Notes: generated by a model from the sequence alone, not told the origin. Positions 8,962 through 17,325 are shown, counted from the first letter of the stretch. The stretch is DNA of 34,840 nt from Candidatus Hydrogenedentota bacterium (GCA_013359265.1 JABWCD010000033.1:80001-114840); one strand, 5' to 3'. Numbers and translations are program-made.

Positions 8962-8985
8962 CTGCATCTCGATTCGTTGCGCGCC

Positions 8986-11004
8986 CTATATGCGCTTGTA
9001 GATCGCGCTGGGGATAATGTGCTTGCGTTCCGTGAGCACAGCACCCAATACGCGGCCCTTGGATTCAGCCAGTAACTCAATTGCACGCATGACGACCTCT
9101 CGGCGCGTGCTGTCCGCGCGGACCGCGACGACAATTCCATCTGCGAGCCGCGCAAGGTTCACCGCGTCGCCGGACGACAGAACGGGCGACACGTGGAACA
9201 CGACGCGCGTAAACCGCGCGCGCAGTTCGTTCAACAGGTTCTTCATGCGCTCCGATTTCCACATATAAGTCGGGCAATCCTTCTTCGCGCCCTTGCCCAT
9301 GATGTACAGCGCGTTGGATTTCGTCACGTACTCTTCGAGATTGCCGCCACCGTTCAGCACGAGGTCGAACAGCCCTCGGCCGCTCGCGGCATCCTTGCTG
9401 CTATCCCCGACGAGATCGACGAACAGCGTCGGGCCCGCCGGATCGTCCGCGAACACCTCCGCGAGCGCGCGTGCCACCTCACCCGCGGATTCGCCGGGCA
9501 CGGAGCTGGCCACTTCAATCAGTTGCAGCGGCTGGTCCGCGGACAGCGCGTCGATGATCGCCCCGACACGTTGTGCCTCACCAGCATCGACTTTACCCCC
9601 GGATGCCGCAAAGAACGACCCCACCGGCGGCACGCCGAGATAGTGCTCCAAATCCTCCGGCGTCTTCAGGCCGTGGTCGAGATAATCCAGGAAAAACGCC
9701 AGGCCGACCGCGCCGACTAACGCCGCGATGATCCCCAACAGCATGTTGAACATCTTGCGCGGGCGAATCGGGTTGGACGACATGTTGGGCGACGACACCA
9801 CGACGATATTGTTTACGCCCACGTCCGAAAGTTGCGTATTGACCTTGGCTTCTTGCACGCGCTGCGCGAAGAACGTGTACGCGTCTTGCTTAATCGTCGC
9901 CTCTTCCTGCAGCGCGTCGTGTTCGTCGATAACGCCGTTGAGCAGCTTCAGCCGCGCTTCCAACTCGGCGATCTGCTTTTGCGAGGAAGACACGGCGTTG
10001 GCGATCGCGTCATTCAGGCGGTTGACGGCCTCGTCAATCTGCGCATTAATGCCGATCACATCGGGATGGTTCGGGCCTTTCGACGTCACCTGTTCGTTGC
10101 GGCGCAGCAACAGTTCCAGCAACCGCAGCCGCAGTTCCGTGATGACGGAGCTTTCCGTCTCGCGGCCAAGCTGCGCCATGATTGTGGAATCGTTCGGCGT
10201 CGCGACGGCATCCGGCGTCACTGTCCCAATCTCCGAGAGTTGGGTCGCAAGGTTCTTCGCCTTCGAGTATTGTTCGATGAGTATCTTGCGTTCGTCCTCC
10301 AATCCGTACACATTTTGCGTTTCGCGGAACGCCTTGAGCGCCGCCTGCGACTGGGACCATTCTTCTCGAAATTCGGACAATTTCAACTCGAGCGCGTCGG
10401 TGGCCGCTGCTGACGTGCTGAACACCTCGTTGTGTTTGGCCTTGTACTTGTCGAGCAGAATCTTCAACACGTCCTGCGCCCGCGCCGCCGACCCCATTCG
10501 ACAACGGATTTCCATCGTGTACGAGTCCTTAATCGCCGATACCGCGATCGCGCTGCGCAGGCTTTCGATCGCGGCCTCCTCGGGCTCGGCCCGCTTGCGC
10601 AGTCCAAGCACCACCTGCAAGCCGCCGGCCGCATCGCGCGCGCCGCTGGCTACCGCGCGCCCCGCGCCGCCACCACCGCCAAACCCTTCCTCGACCAGCT
10701 TGGCGTCCTTCACGACCTCGCGCAAAACGTCGTCGCTGTAGATCATCTGGATTTCGGAGTTGAGGTCCTCCTCCGTCATTGATATCAGTGGCGTCGTCGC
10801 GCTGTCCGTCAGCGGCGTTGTGGGTTGCAGCGTTTCGCGTCCGCGCAGAAGCTGCACCTTCGCGACGGACTCATAGGTCTGCGGCCAGATCATGTTGACC
10901 AGGTATACCCCCACCACGACGACCACAAAGAAGAGCAGGATGAGCGCCTTGCGCTTGAACAAGACGGTCAGGATGTCTCGCAAGAAGATTTGTCTAGTGT
11001 CCAT
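8986..11004 (-). CDS. Wzz/GumC-type polysaccharide copolymerase with degenerate tyrosine-kinase-like domain
   Basis: The 672-residue inner-membrane protein has the layout of bacterial polysaccharide co-polymerases: a cytoplasmic start, a helix at about residues 18-36 (LILLFFVVVVVGVYLV), a long periplasmic coiled-coil region, and a second helix at about 420-440 after the conserved NPIRPRK. A C-terminal cytoplasmic domain resembles CpsD/Wzc BY-kinases. It should control chain length and, with the Wza-like protein encoded just upstream, span the envelope. The kinase-like domain is degenerate: where a Walker A with GK(S/T) is expected it has SSVPGESAGE (500-509), the LFVDLVGD segment replaces a typical A' motif, and there is no tyrosine-rich tail. 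A glycine-rich insert (FGGGGGAG, near 108-115) is unusual. A GAGGT site lies seven bases from the ATG. It is the last gene before the terminator at 8933-8961. Confidence 0.87.
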   Translation of the reverse strand: MDTRQIFLRDILTVLFKRKALILLFFVVVVVGVYLVNMIWPQTYESVAKVQLLRGRETLQPTTPLTDSATTPLISMTEEDLNSEIQMIYSDDVLREVVKDAKLVEEGFGGGGGAGRAVASGARDAAGGLQVVLGLRKRAEPEEAAIESLRSAIAVSAIKDSYTMEIRCRMGSAARAQDVLKILLDKYKAKHNEVFSTSAAATDALELKLSEFREEWSQSQAALKAFRETQNVYGLEDERKILIEQYSKAKNLATQLSEIGTVTPDAVATPNDSTIMAQLGRETESSVITELRLRLLELLLRRNEQVTSKGPNHPDVIGINAQIDEAVNRLNDAIANAVSSSQKQIAELEARLKLLNGVIDEHDALQEEATIKQDAYTFFAQRVQEAKVNTQLSDVGVNNIVVVSSPNMSSNPIRPRKMFNMLLGIIAALVGAVGLAFFLDYLDHGLKTPEDLEHYLGVPPVGSFFAASGGKVDAGEAQRVGAIIDALSADQPLQLIEVASSVPGESAGEVARALAEVFADDPAGPTLFVDLVGDSSKDAASGRGLFDLVLNGGGNLEEYVTKSNALYIMGKGAKKDCPTYMWKSERMKNLLNELRARFTRVVFHVSPVLSSGDAVNLARLADGIVVAVRADSTRREVVMRAIELLAESKGRVLGAVLTERKHIIPSAIYKRI

Positions 11005-11034
11005 GTTGCTAACCTCGTTCTTCCGCTGTCGCCG

Positions 11035-12429
11035 TTATGGGTTTAGCACGGTGCCGGGAAGCGTGATCCCGCGCGAACCGGGGATCACCGTGACACCCGA
11101 ACTGAAGTTGTTGTTCTTGCTCTTCGATTCGATCTTTTGCGTGTTCATGTAGTACGAGCCGGTCACGCCCAGTGTGTTCTCGAACGGCACGATCTCTTCG
11201 ATGTACTGCTCGACAAAGAGATTCGCGCGCGAAATGAGCTTCTTCGGCACGTACACCACGTCGAACCCGCGCAGCATGATGTCATTCTCCGTGCTGCCTT
11301 TCAGGACGTTCGCGATGTTGGTCTTGAACACGTACGGCTTGCCCTGCGGGTTGCGGCGAATTATCAATACGCTGTTCAGGCGCGAAGCGTTCGTCGGTCC
11401 GCCCGCCATGAGAATGGCCTGAAACGCCGACGGCGCGCCTTCGAGCGGGTACACACCGTTGTTCGCCACTTCGCCGCCCACGAAGATGCGCGCGCCTGTC
11501 GCCGCGACAACGTCAGCGGAAATGTCCATCTGGTTGTACGTGAGCGATTCGCACATCTCGTTGATCGTCTTGCGCAATTCCTCGGCGCTGTAGCCCGCCG
11601 CCTGAATCTCGCCAATCTTCGGCACCGATACGCGCCCATCGGGCCGCACCGTCACCACGCCGTTCATCGCCAGCAGCGAATTGTTGATGGCTGGAAACAC
11701 GATCAGGTTCACGTCCGGCTTGTTTTGGAGGACCTTCTCCGCTTCCGCCTTGATCGCGTCGCCCGCCTCCTGCACGGTCAGCCCCGCGATCGTCACGTCC
11801 GTATTAATCGACGGAATACGAATCTTGCCGTCCGGCCGCACCACGATGTCGCGGCTCATGTTCTCGAGCCGGTCGGGGTTCGCGAAGTCAACGTTCACCG
11901 TGATGCGCGGTTCGCCCTCGATGATGCCCGTCTTCGCGTACAGGTCGGTCAGCTTCTTGCGCAACTGGAGCGGCGTCAGCCCCGCCGCTTTCACGTCGCC
12001 AACTTCCGGCATCGTGATGTAGCCGTCAGGCCTCACGGTGCGGTTCGAGTTCAGCGGCCAATTGCTGAGGAAGCTGATACCGATCAGATCGCCCACGTCG
12101 ATCTTGTAGCCCTCGGTATCGCCCATCGGCGCGGTGAGCCGCACTTCCATGTTGTCGCCCACCTCGATGCGGTAGTTCCAGGGCACGTCGCCCTCGCGGA
12201 ACTCGCGCAAGCGGAATTGCAGGCTCACCTTGTCGCCCACCTGAAGCAGGTACGCGTTGTCGAGCCCGCTCATCTCGTCGATTTCCGCCTGCGTGATGTC
12301 CTCGGGTTCGCCTTTCGGATCCAACACAACGGTGTGTTGCGTGGCCGCGCAGCCCGCCAGCATTACCATTGCCAGCAGCGCCGGCGCGAAGGCGGCCCAA
12401 TTCACTCGGCCTGTTCCTTCTGCGTTCAT
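11035..12429 (-). CDS. Wza-like polysaccharide export lipoprotein
   Basis: The 464-residue outer-membrane polysaccharide export (OPX) protein begins with a lipoprotein signal peptide whose lipobox is LAGC (24-27), cleaved before C27. After YRIEVGDNMEVRL it carries three polysaccharide-export-type units recognisable by VRPDG...P...G: TVRPDGYITMPEVGDVKAAG, VVRPDGKIRIPSINTDVTIAG and TVRPDGRVSVPKIGEIQAAG. An SLBB-type domain follows (IFVGGEVANNGVYPLEG ... RGFDVVYVPK). OPX proteins form the exit channel for capsule or exopolysaccharide and pair with Wzz/Wzc proteins, as the next gene encodes, 30 bases away. I chose the ATG at 12429 because AGGAGG (12439-12444) lies nine bases upstream. An ATG at 12435 is too close to that site, and those at 12447 and 12495 add no signal-peptide sense. 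The three-unit repeat is longer than the usual one or two. Confidence 0.9.
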   Translation of the reverse strand: MNAEGTGRVNWAAFAPALLAMVMLAGCAATQHTVVLDPKGEPEDITQAEIDEMSGLDNAYLLQVGDKVSLQFRLREFREGDVPWNYRIEVGDNMEVRLTAPMGDTEGYKIDVGDLIGISFLSNWPLNSNRTVRPDGYITMPEVGDVKAAGLTPLQLRKKLTDLYAKTGIIEGEPRITVNVDFANPDRLENMSRDIVVRPDGKIRIPSINTDVTIAGLTVQEAGDAIKAEAEKVLQNKPDVNLIVFPAINNSLLAMNGVVTVRPDGRVSVPKIGEIQAAGYSAEELRKTINEMCESLTYNQMDISADVVAATGARIFVGGEVANNGVYPLEGAPSAFQAILMAGGPTNASRLNSVLIIRRNPQGKPYVFKTNIANVLKGSTENDIMLRGFDVVYVPKKLISRANLFVEQYIEEIVPFENTLGVTGSYYMNTQKIESKSKNNNFSSGVTVIPGSRGITLPGTVLNP

Positions 12430-12438
12430 ACCCATGTG

Positions 12439-12444
12439 CCTCCT
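12439..12444 (-). promoter_or_regulatory. Ribosome binding site selecting the export lipoprotein start
   Basis: AGGAGG on the minus strand is nine bases from the ATG at 12429 and only three from the ATG at 12435, favouring the former. Confidence 0.6.
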
Positions 12445-12519
12445 CATCGCCACGCCCGGGGTGCAGCCGGGCGGTTGGCCGTTCCTCACTTCCACAAAGT
12501 ACCAGGGTTCGGGTTTAGG

Positions 12520-12541
12520 AAAACGGGCGTGAATTCGCCCG
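12520..12541 (-). terminator. Weak terminator or attenuator upstream of the export lipoprotein gene
   Basis: On the minus strand CGGGCG-AATTCA-CGCCCG (12524-12541) is followed by four T residues. It lies in the leader between the secreted unknown (12642-13484) and the Wza-like gene. The short stem and short T-run suggest partial termination or a processing site. Confidence 0.4.
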
Positions 12542-12580
12542 CGCCCTGCTTCCGTCTCCCCTATCTCGCACTCTTCTTCC

Positions 12581-12612
12581 TTCCTAACTTCCTAACTTCC
12601 TAACCGCCTAAC
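12581..12612. repeat. Tandem array of an 8-base unit
   Basis: Three perfect copies of TTCCTAAC (12581-12604) and one variant, CGCCTAAC, lie in the gap inside the exopolysaccharide unit. The unit is pyrimidine-rich on the plus strand and is not a multiple of three. Confidence 0.75.
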
Positions 12613-12641
12613 TACGTCGCGTCCCAATTCCATCATGTCGA

Positions 12642-13484
12642 CTACTCCGCCACGCTCGCTCCAGTCTGCTGAAGCCAAATCGGCCGGAGGTCCTTCTCTT
12701 GCGGCGCCGCAATCTCGCCCGGCTTCGCCGCGCCCGGCGGCAACGCCTGCCGTTCGCGCTCGCGTTTGGACGCGCCGAGCTGCGGCCGATCGATTTTCAT
12801 GCTCGGCGCGAACGTCTGCGCCGGCTCGATCTTCCGGCGCTGGCGCGTTCCCGGAGTAATGCGGAACTGCCCCGTGCGGCTCTTGAGCACGCTGGTATAA
12901 ATCTCCGCGGGCAGGCGCTGCGCCTCCTTGAATATCTCCGCGACCAGCGGCGCGGCGTGTTCCACCGCCTCGCGCTCGATGCCGGTCACCTGCGTGCGCA
13001 CTTGCTCGAATTCATAGAACAACTGGTCGCGCGCAAACTCCGCAGGAACCTCGACCATGTTGTCGTATTCCACGCTCATGTTCAGCGTGCGCAAAATTAT
13101 GCGGTAGCGTTCCCCCGGGTTCTGCAGATAGTTCGGCGCGGACGACTTCAACACTTCCGCGCGGACTTCGATCATGTATTCCGGCGCCGGGTTCGCGCGC
13201 GGCGACGAACCGGGCGCCGATTCAACCTGATCGATCAACCGATCGCCCGAAAAGCGGCTGCGCTCAAACACGCCGACGCGGCACACGCCAAGCTCCTCTT
13301 CAATGAGGAGCCGGTTGTTTTCGTCCAACGCCTCGCCGTGGTAGCGCTTCTCCTGCGCGAACGCCGAAGTCGCCGCCAAGCCGATGACCATGCCGAAAAT
13401 CCAAAACCCAACCACAAACCGTGGCGTACCGCCGCGGGCCGCCCAAACGGGGTTCGGGTCCTTTGCGTCGTTTCGCAGACTCAT
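12642..13484 (-). CDS. Exported protein of unknown function in the exopolysaccharide unit
   Basis: I do not recognise this 280-residue protein. It has a long N-terminal region, then a hydrophobic segment (FVVGFWIFGMVIGLAATSAFA, about residues 24-44) ending in AFA/QEK, a plausible signal peptidase site. The middle (about 60-200) is mixed alpha/beta with ELGVCRVGVFERSRF and many charged residues, and the C-terminal 80 residues are basic and proline-rich. The ATG at 13484 was chosen because GAGGAG precedes it and it falls eight bases after the stop of the nucleotidyltransferase gene; an ATG at 13505 would overlap that gene. Position between sugar-precursor genes and the Wza/Wzz-like pair suggests a periplasmic accessory role in polysaccharide assembly, which is inference from context only. 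Confidence 0.75.
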   Translation of the reverse strand: MSLRNDAKDPNPVWAARGGTPRFVVGFWIFGMVIGLAATSAFAQEKRYHGEALDENNRLLIEEELGVCRVGVFERSRFSGDRLIDQVESAPGSSPRANPAPEYMIEVRAEVLKSSAPNYLQNPGERYRIILRTLNMSVEYDNMVEVPAEFARDQLFYEFEQVRTQVTGIEREAVEHAAPLVAEIFKEAQRLPAEIYTSVLKSRTGQFRITPGTRQRRKIEPAQTFAPSMKIDRPQLGASKRERERQALPPGAAKPGEIAAPQEKDLRPIWLQQTGASVAE

Positions 13485-13491
13485 CCGCTCC

Positions 13492-14469
13492 TCACGTCGT
13501 CGCATTCGCGTTTTCCTCGAACAACCCTGTCAATCCGCGCAACTGCGAGTGCTTCGTAATGACCGTGTCCGTGTGCGCGCGCCCGTCGTCGAGCACAACG
13601 TCGGACAGCACCACGCACCGCTGAAGGCGCGCTGGCTTGCGGACGATTACGCGATCGCCGAGCACCGTGTCCGTCAATTCCGTCCCGCGCGCGAGGTCGC
13701 ACCCCTCGCCCGTCAGCGACATCTTGTTCAGCTTGCGCAACTGGTGCATACAGCAGTCGATCAGGTCGCGCGTGTACGTGATGTTCACGTCCCAATCCAC
13801 CACCGGCGCGATGCGCACGGGGAATTCGTAGTCGATCAGTATCTGAATCGAGTCCGTCAACTCGTATTCGTCGCGCATCGCCGTGCGCGGCGTGCGGCGT
13901 ATCGCGTCGAAGACCGGCATATCGAACAAGTACAGCCCGCATCCCTTCAGCATGTTCGGCACGTGACGCGGCTTCTCGATCACGCGGCGCACCGTCCCAT
14001 CGTCGCGCAACAACACGGCAAAGTTCCGCTTCACCGCTTCGGCATCGGTCTCTTCCTTCACGGCGATGACCGCCGCGGCGCGGTTGCGCTCCATTTCGTC
14101 CATCATCGACCCAAGGTTCGGTATCTCGAAGAAAATGTCGCCCAACATCAGCAGGAACGGCCGCGTAATGTGGCGTTCCAACTGGCCCACCGCGTGCGCA
14201 ATGCCCAGCCGCTGCTGCTGCTCGACGTACCGAATGCGCACGCCAAAACGGCTGCCGTCTCCGAGCGTCTGGGTAATGCGATGGCCAAGATGGCCAATCA
14301 CGATGAATACCTCGTCGATGCCCACCGCCTTCATCGACTCGAGTTGGTACGCGAGCAGCGGCTTGTTGCAGATCGGCACGATCGGTTTCGGCATCTCCTC
14401 GCCAAAGGGACCCATCCGCGAACCGTGGCCCGCGGCGAGAATCACGCCCTGGTATTTCGTTGCGCTCAC
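13492..14469 (-). CDS. Sugar-1-phosphate nucleotidyltransferase
   Basis: The 325-residue enzyme should activate a sugar 1-phosphate with an NTP for polysaccharide synthesis. The N-terminal nucleotidyltransferase motif is clear: GVILAAGHGSRMGPFGEEMPKP (residues 8-29), a variant of the G-x-G-x-R...PK(P) loop with K28 as the likely catalytic lysine, followed by the metal-binding LMLGDIFFE. The C-terminal third has spaced hydrophobic repeats (TVLGDRVIV, CVVLSDVVL) typical of the left-handed beta-helix found in GlmU- and RmlA-like relatives. The frame stays open to 14934, but GTG at 14469 is the best start. It has GAAGGA four to five bases upstream, falls eight bases after the stop of the dehydratase gene, and puts the G-loop at the usual place. 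Which sugar and nucleotide are used cannot be told. Confidence 0.88.
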   Translation of the reverse strand: MSATKYQGVILAAGHGSRMGPFGEEMPKPIVPICNKPLLAYQLESMKAVGIDEVFIVIGHLGHRITQTLGDGSRFGVRIRYVEQQQRLGIAHAVGQLERHITRPFLLMLGDIFFEIPNLGSMMDEMERNRAAAVIAVKEETDAEAVKRNFAVLLRDDGTVRRVIEKPRHVPNMLKGCGLYLFDMPVFDAIRRTPRTAMRDEYELTDSIQILIDYEFPVRIAPVVDWDVNITYTRDLIDCCMHQLRKLNKMSLTGEGCDLARGTELTDTVLGDRVIVRKPARLQRCVVLSDVVLDDGRAHTDTVITKHSQLRGLTGLFEENANATT

Positions 14470-14477
14470 GTCGTCCT

Positions 14478-15464
14478 TCAGTGCCGTACCGGCACGTCCT
14501 CGTAACCGCCGGAAAGAATCCAATCGATTGTCCGGCGCAAACCGTCCTCCAAACTCACCGTCGGCTCCCAGCCGAGGAGCTCTTTCGCCTTCGAGCTGTC
14601 GGCCTCGACGCGCTGGATTTCGCTGCGCTTCGGTCGCATACGCTCCGGATCGGGCTCGATCTCCAAGTCCGTTTTCATCAGTTTCGCGATGATCTGTGCA
14701 AGTTCGCCGATGGTCACCGCGCGCGTCGACCCAAAGTTTACGACTTCGCCTATGACGCTGTCTTCCTCTGCCATGCGGATAAATGCCGTGACAATGTCGT
14801 CCACATACGTGAAATTGCGTGTCGGCGTGAGGTCGCCCAGCCGCAATTCCTTCCCGCGCGAAAGCTGTAGAATAATGGTGGGTATTACCAGAAACTGTCC
14901 GATACGCGGGCCGTACGCGTTGAAAATGCGGCACGTCGCGACGGGCAAATCGTACGAGAGATAAAAACTCTCCGCTGTGTGGTCCGCCGCGAGTTTCGAC
15001 GCCGTGTACGGATTGTGCGCGGCAACCGGGTGCGTCTCCGTGATGGGGCTGCCGTCCTTCGCCGCGCCGTATACGCCGGCGGACGACGTATGCACCACCC
15101 GCCGTACATGTTCATGCCGGGCGGCATTGCACACGTTCAACGTGCCCATTACGTTCGTGATGATCGTCTCTTCGGGGTTCGCGTACGAATACGCCACGCT
15201 GGTGATCGCCGCGTGATGAAATACCGTGTCGATCCCGCCAGTCGCCTCGCGCACGAACGCGCCGTCGCGAATGTTGCCGCCGCAAATCTCGAGGTTCTTG
15301 CTCAACGGCCCCTGCACACCCGCGAGGTATCCCACGCTGCCGCGCATGTTACCGTGGACCATGCCACGTACCTCGGCTCCCATCGAGAGCAAACGTTCGC
15401 ACAGGTGGCTTCCGATAAAGCCACCCGCCCCGGTCACCAATACTTTGCGCCCCTTCCAGTCCAT
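14478..15464 (-). CDS. NAD-dependent nucleotide-sugar epimerase/dehydratase, LegB-like
   Basis: A 328-residue extended short-chain dehydrogenase. The Rossmann loop G12-x-x-G15-x-x-G18 (VTGAGGFIGSHL) is at the N-terminus. The catalytic residues are visible as TSS (126-128) and Y153-x-x-x-K157 (PYTASK). Substrate-side segments NAYGPR, TPTRNFTYVDD and RPKRSEIQRVEADSSKAKELLGW are close, from memory, to LegB-type UDP-GlcNAc 4,6-dehydratases of legionaminic acid synthesis; a UDP-glucose epimerase or GDP-mannose dehydratase role is the alternative. It sits immediately before a nucleotidyltransferase, as in many nonulosonate clusters, but no LegC, LegG, LegI or LegF homologue is in this window. The ATG is three bases beyond the methyltransferase stop. 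Confidence 0.88.
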   Translation of the reverse strand: MDWKGRKVLVTGAGGFIGSHLCERLLSMGAEVRGMVHGNMRGSVGYLAGVQGPLSKNLEICGGNIRDGAFVREATGGIDTVFHHAAITSVAYSYANPEETIITNVMGTLNVCNAARHEHVRRVVHTSSAGVYGAAKDGSPITETHPVAAHNPYTASKLAADHTAESFYLSYDLPVATCRIFNAYGPRIGQFLVIPTIILQLSRGKELRLGDLTPTRNFTYVDDIVTAFIRMAEEDSVIGEVVNFGSTRAVTIGELAQIIAKLMKTDLEIEPDPERMRPKRSEIQRVEADSSKAKELLGWEPTVSLEDGLRRTIDWILSGGYEDVPVRH

Positions 15465-15467
15465 GCG

Positions 15468-16259
15468 TCAACATGCCCCCGCGCCCAACGGTTTGCGCCA
15501 GACGCCCATGATGTGCGTGCTGCACGCGCGCAAAATCGGAACATGCGTCTGCGCGCGTTCGATCGCGCGCACGCATAACGCCAGCGGCGTATTGAAAATG
15601 AAGAACGCCCACATGCCCGCGAGCATCTCCACGCGCTCGCGCGCAAAGCCCGCCTCGCGCATCAAACGGTCCAACGTCCACGGCGTATTCGCGCGGTAGT
15701 ACGTACGGAACGTATCCTCGGGATGCCCGCCAAACAGCCATTCCTTCAGCCTCTGTTTGGTCCCGTGCGGAATCGCGGTGGAAACAAACGCAAATAGGCT
15801 CAAGCGGTTCGGCGTCAGCACGGCAAGTACGCCCCCCGGACGCAGCACGCGCCAAAACTCCTTGAACACCCGCGCGGGCGACGGTACGTGCTCGATCACG
15901 AACTTGCACACAATTACGTCGAATGCCTCGCTGCGGAACGGCAATGTCTCGAGCGGCGACGCCACGCGATCGCGCACGATCGTGTTCGCGCGCAGCCCCG
16001 GTAGGTCCGTGTCGCATCCCACCGTGTGCTTCGCATTCGCAATCGCCGGCAAATCGGGATCGCCGCGCGAACACCCGGCATCCAGCACGATCGATTTGTC
16101 CGTGATTACCGCGGACAGCGCCGCGTCGTACGCGCCATTCACGTCGCGAATCCACTGCATCAACAGACGGTACCGCCGCGCGCCAACGCGTTCGGCGATG
16201 TCGTCCGGTATCGCAAGCGTGCGCTTATCCGGCGATGGTTTCGGCGAAGATGCGTTCAT
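15468..16259 (-). CDS. SAM-dependent methyltransferase, class I
   Basis: The 263-residue protein has the class I methyltransferase fold. Motif I is VLDAGCSRGDPD (58-69), an acidic residue ends strand 2 (VGCDTD), and PFRSEAFDVIVCKFVIEHVPSPARVFKEFWRVLRPGG matches the motif II-III region of the Methyltransf_11 group. A hydrophobic stretch near the C-terminus (GMWAFFIFNTPLALCV) suggests membrane association. Within the exopolysaccharide unit the likely target is a lipid-linked sugar or nucleotide sugar, but the substrate cannot be read. The ATG overlaps the glycosyltransferase stop by 35 bases; the next Met is 33 residues in and would remove conserved sequence. Confidence 0.85.
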   Translation of the reverse strand: MNASSPKPSPDKRTLAIPDDIAERVGARRYRLLMQWIRDVNGAYDAALSAVITDKSIVLDAGCSRGDPDLPAIANAKHTVGCDTDLPGLRANTIVRDRVASPLETLPFRSEAFDVIVCKFVIEHVPSPARVFKEFWRVLRPGGVLAVLTPNRLSLFAFVSTAIPHGTKQRLKEWLFGGHPEDTFRTYYRANTPWTLDRLMREAGFARERVEMLAGMWAFFIFNTPLALCVRAIERAQTHVPILRACSTHIMGVWRKPLGAGAC

Positions 16260-17325
16260 AATCGTCCGTGATCTGGTCCCAATCGTATTCCGCCTTCACG
16301 CGCTCGACGGCAATCTTCCGGTAGCGCGCCACTTCTTCCGGGTTATCCACGAGCCATTGCAGTTTCTCGCGCAAGTCCTCGACTTCGCGCGTGCGAAACG
16401 AAACGCCTGCATGCGCGACCGCCTCGACGTTGTACGCGATATCGCTTACCAGCACGCAGTTTCCCGCGCCCATCGCTTCGAGAATCGCAGGGTGCGTCCC
16501 TCCCACTTCCATCGCGTTGACATAGACGTAGGCGTTCGCCTGCAACGCCTTGTAGATGTCGCCGTACAATCCGCCGGGGAACTTGATGCGCACGTCCTTC
16601 GTCGATTTCAGTTCGCGGATGTAATCGTCCGCAAACGGCGCGCTGCCGACAATCAGCAGCGTCATGTCCGTCTTCACGCCCTCGAACGCCTTCACCAACT
16701 GGTGCGCGTTGTTCTCCGGCTCCAGGCGGCTGACAAACAAAAAATACTTCTCCGGCTCGACGCCGAAGTCCTTCAACAACTCTCGTTTGAATCCCCGCTC
16801 GACAACGTCCGCGCCGTACGCCACGAACGTCGTGTCGCGGTTGAACTTCTCTTTGTAGTACTCCTTGATCACGCGCGAATCCGCGATGAGCACGTTCGAA
16901 AACTTCGCCGCCAGCCACTCCGCGAACTTGAAATACGCCTTCGCCGCGCGGTTCCACTTCGCCCGCTCCCACTCCAACCCGTCCGTGTTGAGCACCACCT
17001 TCACGCCAAACATCCGCGCAAGCCACGTAAACGCGCTGTTACCCGACGAGCAGTAACACCCCACGTCGGCGCCGTGAAGCACCATGTGCGCGGTGGACAC
17101 AAAGCAGTGCGTGATCGAGTCCAAGTGCTTCGTATGTATGGTCGACTGATACACCAGCCGCACACCTCTATACGTATCGAGCCGCTCACTGTAATGCGTG
17201 CTGCGACAATACACCGTCACGTCGTGGCCCTTGGCCGCGAGCCGCACGGCAACCTCTTCCACAAACGTCTCGAACCCGCCGTAGTTTGCCGGAATGCCGC
17301 GTGTACCCAGGAACGAAATCTTCAT
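16225..17325 (-). CDS. Glycosyltransferase family 4, DUF1972 type
   Basis: The 366-residue product starts MKISFLGTRGIPANYGGFET, the hallmark of the DUF1972 N-terminal domain seen in rhamnosyl- and other family 4 glycosyltransferases. The GT-B donor half shows FLFVSRLEPENNAHQLVKAF, LLIVGSAPF and, near residue 280, VNAMEVGGTHPAILEAMGAGNCVLVSD, which carries the E-x7-E nucleotide-sugar site. It should transfer an activated hexose to a growing polysaccharide repeat unit at the cytoplasmic membrane face. The reading frame is open to 17436, but the ATG at 17325 gives the family's normal start. It is the first gene of the unit; its promoter is 17499-17527 and the leader contains a strong hairpin. 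Confidence 0.92.
   Translation of the reverse strand: MKISFLGTRGIPANYGGFETFVEEVAVRLAAKGHDVTVYCRSTHYSERLDTYRGVRLVYQSTIHTKHLDSITHCFVSTAHMVLHGADVGCYCSSGNSAFTWLARMFGVKVVLNTDGLEWERAKWNRAAKAYFKFAEWLAAKFSNVLIADSRVIKEYYKEKFNRDTTFVAYGADVVERGFKRELLKDFGVEPEKYFLFVSRLEPENNAHQLVKAFEGVKTDMTLLIVGSAPFADDYIRELKSTKDVRIKFPGGLYGDIYKALQANAYVYVNAMEVGGTHPAILEAMGAGNCVLVSDIAYNVEAVAHAGVSFRTREVEDLREKLQWLVDNPEEVARYRKIAVERVKAEYDWDQITDDYERIFAETIAG

Larger units (their letters stand above)
8399..8985. other. Hairpin-rich non-coding region
   Basis: Nearly 590 bases with no supportable gene. From left to right it holds the promoter of metallohydrolase copy 2, perfect small inverted repeats at 8471-8486 (AATTGC-AGAA-GCAATT) and 8501-8520 (CCGGAA...TTCCGG), overlapping palindromes near 8608-8625, a three-hairpin element at 8659-8790, a dispersed TCGTNN repeat copy at 8835-8863, and the terminator of the exopolysaccharide unit at 8933-8961. 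A minus-strand open frame at 8623-8967 runs through all of these hairpins and is most likely spurious. Confidence 0.65.

Noticed and set aside
8623-8967. Minus-strand 114-codon open frame
   Set aside because: It spans the hairpin element, a dispersed repeat and the terminator; such frames through structured repeats are usually spurious.
11137-12603. Plus-strand open frame of 488 codons opposite the Wza-like gene
   Set aside because: It mirrors the export lipoprotein gene, is rich in Arg, His and Val as expected of antisense GC-rich frames, and has no recognisable domain; the minus strand has lipobox, SLBB-type and repeat signatures.
15349-16155. Minus-strand open frame of 268 codons overlapping the methyltransferase
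   Set aside because: It is a shifted frame of the methyltransferase and the start of the dehydratase gene, both of which have clear motifs.
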